The notes under the pieces are model-generated. The model made no database searches. It was not told the DNA's origin and worked only from the letters and a program-made list of their open reading frames with translations. A stretch of 64,000 bases of DNA from Candidatus Fermentibacterota bacterium (lineage in GTDB: Bacteria; Fermentibacterota; Fermentibacteria; Fermentibacterales; Fermentibacteraceae): positions 1-64,000 of the forward strand of contig PDSZ01000020.1 of NCBI GenBank assembly GCA_002748705.1, written 5' to 3'. Positions 21,600-30,514 of the stretch are shown here, in pieces (the stretch's first letter is position 1; every line of letters begins with the position of its first letter). The position numbers were made by a program, and so were the translations under genes.

Positions 21600-22361
21600 T
21601 CATCTGGATATTACGAAGTCCGCCAGATTCCGGCCGTTCTCTCCTCCTTCCGGTACAACTGAAACTGTCAATACAGAGACATCTTCATCAATCTGGTCCA
21701 GTATTCCTGAATGGTTATCTGAATGGAAACTTCCGCAGACAAAAAAGCAGCTTATGCCCCTGATTGAATTTGCCATTACAGCATCTTTAAGGAGCTGGGC
21801 TCTGTACATATTGTGTGGATCCATAGGCATTGAGTGCATTGCCCCGCCCATCATCTCCATTGTCTCCAGAAACCTGGAGCGATAGAAAGCTGAAGATGAG
21901 TCAACCTTAAGCTCATGAAAGAAGTCTTCCTCAGCCAATGCCTCCCAGCCTCCTGAAGCAACCATTGCCGCAAACCTTCTGGGAACATTGGCTGCTATTA
22001 CATGAGCCCCCTTCTCAATTGCAGTCTGCACCAGCGGCGCGTAATCTGAGGAATAGTTTCCCCAGGGCCTTGAGCCTGCAAGGAATTCTTCCTGGGAAAC
22101 CTCTCCTGCCAGATAACTGTTCAAAAGGCCCTGCACATCTGTCTCAAACATCTCCAGTGCCAGGGCCCTGGAGTCAGAGGCAAGTTCCTGCCAGATGTAA
22201 AGCTCCCATTCATGGGCAAGAGGGTCATCATGGGTCTCTCCTATAAAAACGACATCTGCTTCTGCAAGGGAAGATATCATCTCCTGAGGATCAACTGGAA
22301 CACCGCCACTCTCTATGGTGCCAGCCGGTATTGCTGTAAGTGCAGCTGCTAACAGTATCAT
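21600..22361 (-). CDS. ChaN-family (DUF399) putative haem-binding protein
   Basis: The ATG at 22361 opens a short signal-like sequence (M-I-L-L-A-A-A-L-T-A-I-P-A-G). Next comes the ChaN family pattern: V-V-F-I-G-E-T-H-D-D-P-L-A-H near residues 37-50, A-L-A-L-E-M-F-E-T-D near 68-77, and a F-V-C-G-S-F-H-S-D-N-H segment near 210-220. ChaN proteins bind haem pairs at the envelope and are linked to iron uptake. Their enzymatic role, if any, is unclear. It overlaps the preceding P-type ATPase gene by 4 bases (ATGA), so the two are co-translated. 253 residues fits the family. Confidence 0.8.
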   Translation of the reverse strand: MILLAAALTAIPAGTIESGGVPVDPQEMISSLAEADVVFIGETHDDPLAHEWELYIWQELASDSRALALEMFETDVQGLLNSYLAGEVSQEEFLAGSRPWGNYSSDYAPLVQTAIEKGAHVIAANVPRRFAAMVASGGWEALAEEDFFHELKVDSSSAFYRSRFLETMEMMGGAMHSMPMDPHNMYRAQLLKDAVMANSIRGISCFFVCGSFHSDNHSGILDQIDEDVSVLTVSVVPEGGENGRNLADFVISR

Positions 22362-25105
22362 CTCTTTCTCCTTCTTTCAACCTTCAGCAATTCAAACGCT
22401 GCAAGGTAAATCAGTGTTGAGCCCCCTATGCAGAGCCAGTCCTGGAGTACCGGCTGCCCGAAGGACAGGAAACGGGAGGCAGGGGTGTAGATAACCAGAA
22501 GCGTAATGCAAATGGACCCCAGAATAGACCAGAGCAGAACAGGATTAGTGAAAAAGTTTCTGTTGAATATGGAGGTATACCTGTACCTTCTGGACATCAC
22601 ATTGGCATACTGACAGAAGGCAATGGTCAGGTATGCCAGGGTCATTGCCCGCATGTACTCCGGAGTAAAGGGCTCACCGGAAAAAAACGAAATGCCTTCA
22701 CGAAATCCTGTAAATGCGTAGTTTCCAAAGGAAAGAACGCCGATAAGTGTGCCCAGGAAAAATACCTCCATGGAAGTCACTCTGTTCATAATGTGCGCCT
22801 TGAGATCCCTTGGCTTCTCCTTCATGATGCTCTTTGAGGGTGGATCAAATGTGAGGAAGGTAAGAGGCATCACCTCTGCAAGAAGATCTATCGCAAGAAT
22901 CTGAATGGCCAGAATAGGCAGAGCCCAGTCTCCTATAGCCACAGCAATAAGTCCGATAACCACCACTGCCAGCTCTGCCATATTGGTGGTGAGCGATGCA
23001 AGAACCGTCTTCATCAGGTTGTTGTAGATTGTTCTGCCCTCTCTTACAGCGTGCACAAGTGAGGTAAAGCTGTCATCCAGCAGAATAAGCTCTGCAGCCT
23101 CCTTGGACACATCGGTACCGGTAACGCCCATTGCAACACCTATGTTGGCCTTTTTAAGTGCAGGAGCATCATTCACGCCGTCTCCTGTAACTGCAACCAC
23201 CTCTCCATTGTCTTCAAGGATGGTCACGATACGAAGCTTGTGTTCAGGATTGACTCTGCTGAAAACCAGTGACCTGCCGGAGAGAAGAATATCCTTCAGC
23301 CTGCTGTCGTCCATCTCCTCAAGCTCACTGCCTGTATACACATCCGGATCGCCATTTCGGGAAAGCCCTGTGAGCCGACCTACTGCCTTTGCTGTTGTGG
23401 CATGGTCACCGGTCATTATTATCACCCTGATGCTCGCGTCGTGGCACGCTGCTATAGCTTCCTTCACTCCGTCTTTCGGCGGATCCATCATGAACACGAG
23501 CCCCAGGAACACCACATCTTTCTCGGCGGTCTCCATGGTGTAATCGCTGCCGTCATTCTCAAGGGGACGACAGGCAATGGCCAGTACACGGAGAGCTCTG
23601 TTGGAATACTCCTCGTTGAGCCTTGTTATCTCTGCTCTGTCCGCATCGGTTATTGGAACGATCCTGCCGTCCCTGTAAATGTACTTGCATACAGAGAGAA
23701 CGCTTCCTGCGGCACCTTTCATTGCAAGCTGGTACCTGTCACCAAACTGTCTGACAGAACTCATCCGCTTTCTCTCTGAATCAAAGGGAAACTCCTGTAT
23801 CTCCGGATTCTCCTCGTCTTCCATGGGGCTTCTGGTACCCGCCTTGGTTGAAAGGGTTACTATGGCAGCCTCTGTGGGATCCCCTACAGGATACCAGCCC
23901 CTGTGATCCTCATCAGGCTCATGAATCTCCGCGTTGGAGGCCATGGTTCCGGCATCCAGCATTATCTCAAGCTCATTGATTCTGTCCTGAGAGAGCTTTT
24001 TACCCCTGCTGTCCGCTATGTGCCCTTCAGGCTTGTATCCCTTTCCGGTAACAGTAAATTCCTCACCGTTAAACCACAGACCTGTAACAGTCATCTCATT
24101 CTTTGTCAGTGTTCCTGTTTTATCGGTACAGATAACAGAGGTTGATCCGAGAGTCTCCACGCTGGGGAGACTCTTTACAACCACTTTTCTCTCTGCCAGT
24201 CTTCTGCTTGCTGCGCTGAGAGCAACGGTAACCTGCGCAGGAAGAGCCTGGGGAACCGCCGCAACTGCTATACCCAGAGCGTATATCAGACTGCTGAATA
24301 CAGAAAAACCCTGCCATACACCCACTAAGAAAAGCCCTATACTTAAAACAACAACTATGGCAGTAAGCCATTTCGCCAGACTGTCCAGCTCCATCTGAAG
24401 CGGAGACCTGGCTGAGGTTGTGGTTGATGTCATAGAGGCAATTTTTCCCATTTCCGTTGAAGTGCCTGTACGAACAACAACGCCCACAGCGCTTCCTGTG
24501 GCAACTGTGGTGCCGGTGTATGCCATGTTGACCCTGTCAGCGAGAATAGCTTCACCGGCTATTGCTTCAGTATTCTTCTCCTGGGGCATGGATTCACCTG
24601 TAAGGGAAAAGTCGTTGGTTCTCAGATTGAATGCCTCAAGAAGCCTTATGTCTGCAGGTACCCTGTCTCCTGCCTCAACGGAAACAATATCCCCTGGAAC
24701 CAGCTCGCTCTGCTTCAACTCAGTGAGCTGACCATCGACAAAAACCTTTGCCGGTGATTTTATCAGTTCACGGAGTTTCTCAAGAATCTGCCCTGCCTTG
24801 TACTCCTGAATGAAACCGATAATTGCGTTTACCAGAACGATGACGAACATAACCGCACCATCCCGATAACTTCCCACTGCAACAGAGATGATGCCGGCAA
24901 CGATAAGCACAAGAACAAGCAGTTCTTTAAGCTGCAGGAGAAACAGCACAAACCTGGAAACCTGTTTTTCCACTGCTATTGAGTTTGGCCCGTATATTCC
25001 TCTGCGCCTGGCAGCTTCCTCTCTGGAAAGCCCTTCCCTGCTGCTTTCAAGCCTGTCCAGCGACTCAGCAGGAGACAATCTGTAGAAATCCTGTTTGTTC
25101 ATCAT
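22358..25105 (-). CDS. P-type cation-transporting ATPase (P2 type)
   Basis: A 915-residue ion pump of the SERCA/Na,K-ATPase class. A cation-ATPase N-terminal domain is followed by the actuator motif L-T-G-E-S (about 168-172), the phosphorylation motif D-K-T-G-T-L-T with aspartate at about 328, and the hinge T-G-D-G-V-N-D-A-P. About ten membrane helices are visible. The ion-site signature differs from calcium pumps. Where SERCA has P-E-G-L-P, this protein has P-Q-A-L-P (about 285-289). Helix 5 keeps N-x-x-E (T-N-M-A-E), but helix 6 reads I-D-L-L-A-E instead of V-N-L-V-T-D. The transported ion is therefore uncertain. It overlaps the acetyltransferase gene upstream and the ChaN gene downstream. 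Confidence 0.93.
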   Translation of the reverse strand: MMNKQDFYRLSPAESLDRLESSREGLSREEAARRRGIYGPNSIAVEKQVSRFVLFLLQLKELLVLVLIVAGIISVAVGSYRDGAVMFVIVLVNAIIGFIQEYKAGQILEKLRELIKSPAKVFVDGQLTELKQSELVPGDIVSVEAGDRVPADIRLLEAFNLRTNDFSLTGESMPQEKNTEAIAGEAILADRVNMAYTGTTVATGSAVGVVVRTGTSTEMGKIASMTSTTTSARSPLQMELDSLAKWLTAIVVVLSIGLFLVGVWQGFSVFSSLIYALGIAVAAVPQALPAQVTVALSAASRRLAERKVVVKSLPSVETLGSTSVICTDKTGTLTKNEMTVTGLWFNGEEFTVTGKGYKPEGHIADSRGKKLSQDRINELEIMLDAGTMASNAEIHEPDEDHRGWYPVGDPTEAAIVTLSTKAGTRSPMEDEENPEIQEFPFDSERKRMSSVRQFGDRYQLAMKGAAGSVLSVCKYIYRDGRIVPITDADRAEITRLNEEYSNRALRVLAIACRPLENDGSDYTMETAEKDVVFLGLVFMMDPPKDGVKEAIAACHDASIRVIIMTGDHATTAKAVGRLTGLSRNGDPDVYTGSELEEMDDSRLKDILLSGRSLVFSRVNPEHKLRIVTILEDNGEVVAVTGDGVNDAPALKKANIGVAMGVTGTDVSKEAAELILLDDSFTSLVHAVREGRTIYNNLMKTVLASLTTNMAELAVVVIGLIAVAIGDWALPILAIQILAIDLLAEVMPLTFLTFDPPSKSIMKEKPRDLKAHIMNRVTSMEVFFLGTLIGVLSFGNYAFTGFREGISFFSGEPFTPEYMRAMTLAYLTIAFCQYANVMSRRYRYTSIFNRNFFTNPVLLWSILGSICITLLVIYTPASRFLSFGQPVLQDWLCIGGSTLIYLAAFELLKVERRRKR

Positions 25106-25710
25106 CTCTCCCGGTTCATGCCCATGTATTCCCTGCGAAGCATTGAATAAACCGCATCGTCCACATATTTATCGTTAAGCAGTTCCGCCTCCCTGAGAAA
25201 TCCCTCAAAGACCATTCCCAGCCTCTCAGCAACTGCCCTGCTTGCCAGGTTTCCTTTGGCGCATCTTATACCTATTCTGTTAAGTCTCATTTCGCTGAAA
25301 CCGTATTCAAGCAGCACTCTGCATGCTTCAGTAACCAGACCGCAGCCTGTATACCGGCTTCCCAGCCAGTATCCAAGCTCAGCGCTCCTGTTGGGCCAGT
25401 CAACTGAATGGAAACCTGCAACACCTGCAGCCTTCCCGCTGGAACGAAGCAGATAAGTCGGGCCTTTACCAAGGGTGTACCGTTCCGCCGCCTGCTCCGC
25501 GAAACCTCTTGTGTCATCCACAGCAGTAACCTCATCCACCCATGGAAGCCACCTGCGAAGATACTTTTTCTCCTGTTGAATCAGGGTGAACAAATCACCT
25601 GCATGTTCCGGAGCGATTAGTTCCAGGTCATCCTCCTCCATGGTGAGGGCACAGACGCGAATATAGCCTGAAAACGCCTGCAGGGTTATGTTCTGCGACT
25701 GTTCCTGCAA
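25102..25710 (-). CDS. GNAT acetyltransferase, RimJ/RimL type
   Basis: An N-acetyltransferase of the family that modifies ribosomal-protein or other N-termini. Visible are L-E-L-I-A-P-E-H-A-G-D-L-F (strand 1/helix 1), Y-L-R-R-W-L-P-W-V, the S-A-E-L-G-Y-W-L-G motif, and R-I-G-I-R-C-A-K-G-N-L-A-S-R-A-V-A-E-R-L-G-M, the acetyl-CoA-binding region. The longest start is TTG 25710 with a weak GGGAT upstream. ATG 25641 is the alternative and would still keep the core fold. It overlaps the P-type ATPase gene by 4 bases. A second, partial member of this family is at the right edge of the window. Confidence 0.88.
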   Translation of the reverse strand: MQEQSQNITLQAFSGYIRVCALTMEEDDLELIAPEHAGDLFTLIQQEKKYLRRWLPWVDEVTAVDDTRGFAEQAAERYTLGKGPTYLLRSSGKAAGVAGFHSVDWPNRSAELGYWLGSRYTGCGLVTEACRVLLEYGFSEMRLNRIGIRCAKGNLASRAVAERLGMVFEGFLREAELLNDKYVDDAVYSMLRREYMGMNRER

Positions 25711-25777
25711 AGATTTATCCCGTACTGTTCACCAGCTTCAGCACAATTCTGGAAAAAGTTTAGAAAGATATTTTACA

Positions 25778-26884
25778 TCAAGTTTTTCCGGCGGTAAAGT
25801 GCAGCGAATCACCCCACTGGTCTTCAGCAACAATGCGTCCTGCCTTCTCAACCCTTTCCTTCAGGTACTGCAGTGAATCCTCCCTGGCGCGGCCTACTGA
25901 AGGCTTGTTTTCGTAGAGAAGGTAGTTTTCCCTGAACTCCAGAGGTGTGAGCTGAGGCATGAGCACATTGGCACCGAAAGCAAGCCCCTTCTCCCTGCCT
26001 TCAGGATCAAGAGCCTGAAGTGCAGTGGTTGCAGCCACATTGGTATTCTTTGTAATAAGTCTGGTAAGGGCTATCATCATAAGCCCCAGATGAGTTCGCT
26101 CTGAATCACTCAATACTTCAGCATCTCCCATAGGTGTATCCTTGTGCGGAATGAACGGGCCCATGCCGAACATGTCAAAGTCGTGTTCTCTGTAAAACAG
26201 CAGATCATTCGCCAGCATCTCAGGGGTCTGGCCGGGAAGACCTATCATTACACCGGTACCTACCTGAAAACCTGCAGCTCTCAGGTACTCCAGACTCCTG
26301 AGCCTTGATTCAAGAGTCTGTTCCTCAGGGTGAATGGATCTGAACAGATCTTCATCGGTGGTTTCTATACGGAGAAGGTATCTGTGAGCCCCTGCCTCCC
26401 TGAACCTCTCATAGGTCTCTCTGGTATGCTCTCCTACACAGAGGGTAATTCCCAGGCCTGACGGAAGCACCGATGATACTGTTTCCTTCTTTATTCGCCT
26501 GACAAGCCTCTCAACGAAGGATATAAAATTCTTATCGTGTCTCTCGCCTGACTGGAGAACCATTGAGCCGTACCTTACTCCGGCACACCATCTGGCAGCA
26601 TCCACAATGGCATCCTCAGAAACTGTGTATCTGTTAACAGAGGTATTGGACCTTCTTATACCGCAGTAACCGCAGTCCAGAGCACAGATGTTGGAGAACT
26701 CCACCAGCCCCCGGTAGTAAACTTTTCTGCCGCAGTAGTGAAGAACAGTGGCTTCAGCCTGGGCCCGTACAGCCTCAATCAGAGCAGGATCTTTCTCTTT
26801 CAGAAGCCCTGCCAGCATATCCCTTGAGGGGGTTTCCTGAAAGATAGCCGGTATCTCATCCGGCTGCGGTTTCAAATAGGCCAT
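25778..26884 (-). CDS. hydE: [FeFe]-hydrogenase maturase HydE (radical SAM)
   Basis: HydE acts with HydF and HydG to build the dinuclear iron subcluster of [FeFe]-hydrogenases. The protein (368 residues) has V-Y-Y-R-G-L-V-E-F-S-N-I-C followed by the radical-SAM cluster motif C-A-L-D-C-G-Y-C-G-I-R-R-S-N at about residues 67-80. The R-G-L-x-E-F-S-N-I-C and G-I-R-R-S-N blocks favour HydE over the related BioB and PylB. G-T-G-V-M-I-G-L-P-G-Q-T and the following P-F-I-P-H-K-D-T-P are also typical. The ATG has GGGG upstream. No hydF, hydG or hydrogenase is in the window. It heads the minus-strand gene block and diverges from the antiporter gene. Confidence 0.88.
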   Translation of the reverse strand: MAYLKPQPDEIPAIFQETPSRDMLAGLLKEKDPALIEAVRAQAEATVLHYCGRKVYYRGLVEFSNICALDCGYCGIRRSNTSVNRYTVSEDAIVDAARWCAGVRYGSMVLQSGERHDKNFISFVERLVRRIKKETVSSVLPSGLGITLCVGEHTRETYERFREAGAHRYLLRIETTDEDLFRSIHPEEQTLESRLRSLEYLRAAGFQVGTGVMIGLPGQTPEMLANDLLFYREHDFDMFGMGPFIPHKDTPMGDAEVLSDSERTHLGLMMIALTRLITKNTNVAATTALQALDPEGREKGLAFGANVLMPQLTPLEFRENYLLYENKPSVGRAREDSLQYLKERVEKAGRIVAEDQWGDSLHFTAGKT

Positions 26885-26974
26885 TCCCTGCCCCTTTCAC
26901 ATCAGGTCAAACATACCGCTTTTTATCGGATTCGGCGCTACCTCCGTAATATCCCTGAAACTATATTAGCCCCT

Positions 26975-28210
26975 ATGTTTAATTCAGCGCTGGAAATATT
27001 TGCAGGGTTCAGGGATGTTGTAAGCGTTCATCCTGTCTTTGGAATAGGCATTCTTCTGGTGGGCAGCTTCTTCCTTGGAAGGCTGGCTGCGAAAGTTAGA
27101 ATACCCTCTATAACAGGCTTCATCATAGCAGGTCTGCTGCTTGGGCCAGGCTGTCTGGGCATGATACACACCGATCTCCATGACGAACTTGGAGCTGTTA
27201 CCGAAGTGGCTCTTGCGGTTATCGCTCTTGTAATAGGTTCTGAATTCAGTCTTTCCAAGCTGAAAAGAACAGGAAAAGCAGTTGCGATAATAACCCTCTT
27301 TCAAATGTTCCTCTCTTTTGCAGCAGTCACTCTTGTTCTCTATTATTCCAGGCTTATGCCGCTGGAAGCTGCGGCGCTTCTTGGAGCAGTTGCCTCGGCA
27401 ACAGCACCGGCGGCAACTGTGGCCATAGTTCGAGATCTGAAGGCGAGAGGCCCCTTCATCGACCACCTCTACGGAGTTGTGGCCCTTGATGATGCAGGCT
27501 GCGTGCTTCTCTTCAGTATTGTTGCCGCATTTGCAGGAGGCTCAATGGGAGCAGAGGGATTCAGCCTGCTTCACGGCATTATCCACGCCGTACAGGAGAT
27601 AGGCGGTTCTCTGGCGCTGGGCGGTTTAACAGGCTGGCTGCTTCATATGTTTACCAAAGGCAAAGGACGGTCCAACGAGGTCTATATCATAAGCCTGGGA
27701 ATGATATGCCTGCTCACTGCTGTGGCAACCACCTACGGTTTCTCACCTCTGCTGGCAGGAATGACAGCAGGAGCAGTGCTTGCCAATATCAGCAGAGGAG
27801 CCCACAGAATAATCCTCTCACTTGAACAGCTTTCGCCTCCTCTTTACGCAACATTCTTCGCCATAGCAGGAACAGAACTGAGCTTCAGCGCCTTCTCAAG
27901 CGGCCCTGTACTCATTATGGGCGCACTCTTTATCTTTGCCAGGGCATTCGGGAAATACTTTGGTGTATGGACAGGAGCAAAACTTGCAGGTTCTTCACCT
28001 CTGATAAGGAACTATCTCGGGCTTGCAATGCTTCCACAGGCAGGTGTAGCCATCGGTCTTGCTCTCTACATTCAGGCTGCTCCGTTCTTCGCCGGTCATC
28101 AGGAACTTGCAGCAACAATGGTCAGTATCGTCCTTATGAGCGTTTTTGTCAATGAACTCTCCGGCCCTCCTGTTTCCAAATACGCAGTGATCCGGGGCGC
28201 AACTCTTTAG
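26975..28210 (+). CDS. CPA2-family cation/proton antiporter (Kef/NapA type)
   Basis: An inner-membrane Na+/H+ or K+/H+ exchanger of 411 residues with about 12 to 13 hydrophobic segments. Typical CPA2 segments are P-S-I-T-G-F-I-I-A-G-L-L-L-G-P near residues 43-57, the substrate-site region G-V-V-A-L-D-D-A-G at about 168-176, and G-A-V-A-S-A-T-A-P-A-A-T. The D-D pair marks an electrogenic-type exchange site. There is no RCK/TrkA-N domain at the C-terminus. The EIIA-like gene that follows after 9 bases could serve as its regulator, by analogy with PtsN control of potassium transport. That role is inference. Confidence 0.88.
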   Translation: MFNSALEIFAGFRDVVSVHPVFGIGILLVGSFFLGRLAAKVRIPSITGFIIAGLLLGPGCLGMIHTDLHDELGAVTEVALAVIALVIGSEFSLSKLKRTGKAVAIITLFQMFLSFAAVTLVLYYSRLMPLEAAALLGAVASATAPAATVAIVRDLKARGPFIDHLYGVVALDDAGCVLLFSIVAAFAGGSMGAEGFSLLHGIIHAVQEIGGSLALGGLTGWLLHMFTKGKGRSNEVYIISLGMICLLTAVATTYGFSPLLAGMTAGAVLANISRGAHRIILSLEQLSPPLYATFFAIAGTELSFSAFSSGPVLIMGALFIFARAFGKYFGVWTGAKLAGSSPLIRNYLGLAMLPQAGVAIGLALYIQAAPFFAGHQELAATMVSIVLMSVFVNELSGPPVSKYAVIRGATL

Positions 28211-28219
28211 GGAGTGCAT

Positions 28220-29044
28220 ATGAAAATAGAATCTATTCTTGACATATCCGGCTGCAAGCTGAAAATGACAGCAGGGAACAGGAATCAGGCAATGGAAATG
28301 ATGGCCGGTCTGCTGGCAGAAAACCCTGCAGCTGCAAACACTTCCAGACAGGCTCTCCTTGAGGGAATGCTTCAGCGGGAAGAGCTGGGAACAACCGCTG
28401 TAGGCAACGGCGTAGCTGTACCCCACTGCAGACTTGATGAAATGAAGGGTTTCGCCCTTGCTCTTTCAGTATGCGGCAAGGGTGTTAACTGGAACTCCCT
28501 TGACGGAAGGTCAGTTCACATCATTGCAGCCATTGCCGGGCCTTCAGATGCAACAGAGGAGCATCTCAGACTTCTTGCAGGCACTGCCAGAGTTCTGGGT
28601 AACGGCAGAGCCAGATACGAGCTTCTGAACAGCGAAACCGAGTTTGCCATGAGAGAGGCTTTTCTCTATCACCTCTCCCCTGTAACAGCAAGTCAGAAGA
28701 AAAAATGCAGAAAGAAACTTCTGATTATGGTACTTCAGGAAGAAAAAACATATAATGATGTTATGGAACTCTTCCTGGAAATGGGAGTTGAGGGGGCTGT
28801 AACTGTCAGCTCTGAAATGATGGGGCCAATGCTCTCAAATGTTCCCATTTTCGCAGACTTCATGGATGTTCTTGGCAGAAGCAGGCCTGAACCGAGGCTG
28901 GTTCTGGTTCTGGTTCCTGAAAGTGATATTGACGGAACAGTTTCTGCCGTGGAGGGAATAACAGGTGATCTGGACAACCACAGAGGAGCCTGTATCATTG
29001 TATTGGATACTTTATCAGTCCGGGGAAGCCTGGAGACCTTGTGA
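28220..29044 (+). CDS. PTS EIIA(Ntr)-like protein with C-terminal PII-like domain
   Basis: Residues 1 to about 150 match EIIA type 2 (PtsN): E-L-G-T-T-A-V-G-N-G-V-A-V-P-H-C-R, with the phosphorylatable histidine at about residue 74, and H-L-R-L-L-A near 115. Residues about 165-274 (K-L-L-I-M-V-L then a beta-alpha-beta pattern ending C-I-I-V-L-D) look like a PII/CutA-type ferredoxin-like fold. The ATG at 28220 has AGGGAG five bases upstream; a GTG six bases earlier falls inside that ribosome-binding site. It follows the antiporter gene by 9 bases and lies just before the SHMT-like gene. Other PTS genes are absent from the window. Confidence 0.82.
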   Translation: MKIESILDISGCKLKMTAGNRNQAMEMMAGLLAENPAAANTSRQALLEGMLQREELGTTAVGNGVAVPHCRLDEMKGFALALSVCGKGVNWNSLDGRSVHIIAAIAGPSDATEEHLRLLAGTARVLGNGRARYELLNSETEFAMREAFLYHLSPVTASQKKKCRKKLLIMVLQEEKTYNDVMELFLEMGVEGAVTVSSEMMGPMLSNVPIFADFMDVLGRSRPEPRLVLVLVPESDIDGTVSAVEGITGDLDNHRGACIIVLDTLSVRGSLETL

Positions 29045-29058
29045 CGAAAGGACCGGTA

Positions 29059-30492
29059 ATGAGCGATCTCAGCAAAAGAATGAACGAGTTGTTTGGAAGA
29101 ATTGAAAAGAACAACCTCTGGCGCCAGCGTCAGTGCATTAACCTGATACCAAGTGAGAACACCCCGAGCCCTCTTGTAAAAGCATGCGAAATCTGCGATC
29201 CTGCAGGCAGATATGCTGAACACAGAACCATGAAGGGCAAGGAAGTTTACTTCTATCACGGAACTGACTTCATAAAGGATATTGAGACAGAAGCCCAGGA
29301 AGCTCTCTGCGAATACTTCGGCTGCAGTGAAGCTGAACTGAGACCTGTAAGCGGTCAGATGTCCAACGAAGTTGTATTCAAGGCAGTTACCAGATTTGTT
29401 AACAGAACTTCTCCTGAAGGCACATTCAGAAAACTCAGAGCAGTTATGAACAATGATCTGGGCAAAGGCGGCCACCTTTCCAGCCAGCCTATGGGCGCAC
29501 TGTTCAACTTTGTTGAGATAGACAGGGCCACAGGCAGGGAAAACTGCATCAACTTCCCTGTTCAGAAAGACAATCCCTACAAAATCGACGAAGAGAGAAT
29601 GATAGAGCTTCTTGACGAAACAAAACCTGAACTGGCTGTTTTCGGAAAAAGCATGTTCCTCTATCCTGAGCCGGTAAAGCTCTTCTGCGACCACATTGCC
29701 AACTGGGAGAAGAAACCGGTGGTCATGTATGACATGGCCCATGTGTTCGGCCTTTACGGCGCTTTCCAAGCTCCTCTCGCTGAAGGCGCAGATCTGGTTA
29801 CAGGCTCCACACACAAGACATACTTCGGCCCCCAGAGAGGTGCCATAGTCAGCAACATGGCAAAGAAGACTCCCTTCAGAAAACTTTGGCTGGACATAAA
29901 GAGCAGAGCCTTCCCCGGCTCTACCTCCAACCATCATCTTGCAACCCTTCTGGGACTGCTGGTTGCAACTTATGAAATGAACGCCTTCAAGGATGAATAC
30001 CAGAACAAGGTGCTTTCAAATGCAAGGGCCTTCGCAAAGCACCTTGCCGACAACGGCCTTAAGGTGGAAGGTGATCCTGCAGACGGATACACAAAAACCC
30101 ATCAGGTGGTTGTAAGGGTCATTGACCATGCAGACGGTGCCATTATCGCCGACAGACTTCAGGATAACAATATAGTGGTTAACTACCAGGCACTTCCGGA
30201 TGATGACACCTTCCTGACCTCCAGCGGCATCAGAACCGGCGTAAGTGAAATGACCAGATACGGAATGAACGAAGACGACTTCGGCACTCTGGCTGAACTT
30301 ATGGCCAGAGTTATCATCAGGAACGATAATGTTGCTGAAGAAGTTACAGCATTCAGACAGAAGTTTACAACCATGAGGTACACGCTGCCGCTGAAAGAAT
30401 CTCTGGAACTTGCCTCCAGAGCAATGGCAAGCGCATGGCCCACTGGAGACTATGTAAAGTTGTTCGCCGACAACCTGTCGAAACTTGTTTAG
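29059..30492 (+). CDS. SHMT-family PLP-dependent enzyme (serine hydroxymethyltransferase-like)
   Basis: Fold-type I PLP enzyme related to GlyA. It keeps N-L-I-P-S-E-N-T-P-S-P near residue 28, the V-S-G-Q-M-S-N-E-V-V-F block that aligns with the GlyA S-G-x-Q-A-N region, G-G-H-L-S-S, the PLP aspartate/histidine in Y-D-M-A-H-V-F-G-L, and the Schiff-base lysine in T-G-S-T-H-K-T-Y-F-G-P near 250. It is longer (477 residues) and clearly diverged from ordinary GlyA, with an insertion in the Y-A-E loop (Y-A-E-H-R-T-M-K-G-K). It could be a true SHMT or a related aldolase. ATG 29059 has AAAGGA seven bases upstream. A GTG at 29041 overlapping the previous stop, with GGAG before it, is a fair alternative. 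Confidence 0.82.
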   Translation: MSDLSKRMNELFGRIEKNNLWRQRQCINLIPSENTPSPLVKACEICDPAGRYAEHRTMKGKEVYFYHGTDFIKDIETEAQEALCEYFGCSEAELRPVSGQMSNEVVFKAVTRFVNRTSPEGTFRKLRAVMNNDLGKGGHLSSQPMGALFNFVEIDRATGRENCINFPVQKDNPYKIDEERMIELLDETKPELAVFGKSMFLYPEPVKLFCDHIANWEKKPVVMYDMAHVFGLYGAFQAPLAEGADLVTGSTHKTYFGPQRGAIVSNMAKKTPFRKLWLDIKSRAFPGSTSNHHLATLLGLLVATYEMNAFKDEYQNKVLSNARAFAKHLADNGLKVEGDPADGYTKTHQVVVRVIDHADGAIIADRLQDNNIVVNYQALPDDDTFLTSSGIRTGVSEMTRYGMNEDDFGTLAELMARVIIRNDNVAEEVTAFRQKFTTMRYTLPLKESLELASRAMASAWPTGDYVKLFADNLSKLV

Positions 30493-30514
30493 CAGCCTGT
30501 AATGCTCAAGACGC

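Noticed and set aside
28735..29937. 400-codon open frame on the minus strand
   Set aside because: It is antisense to the EIIA-like and SHMT-like genes, both of which have clear family motifs. It has no ribosome-binding site or recognisable motif, so it is a mirror of codon bias.
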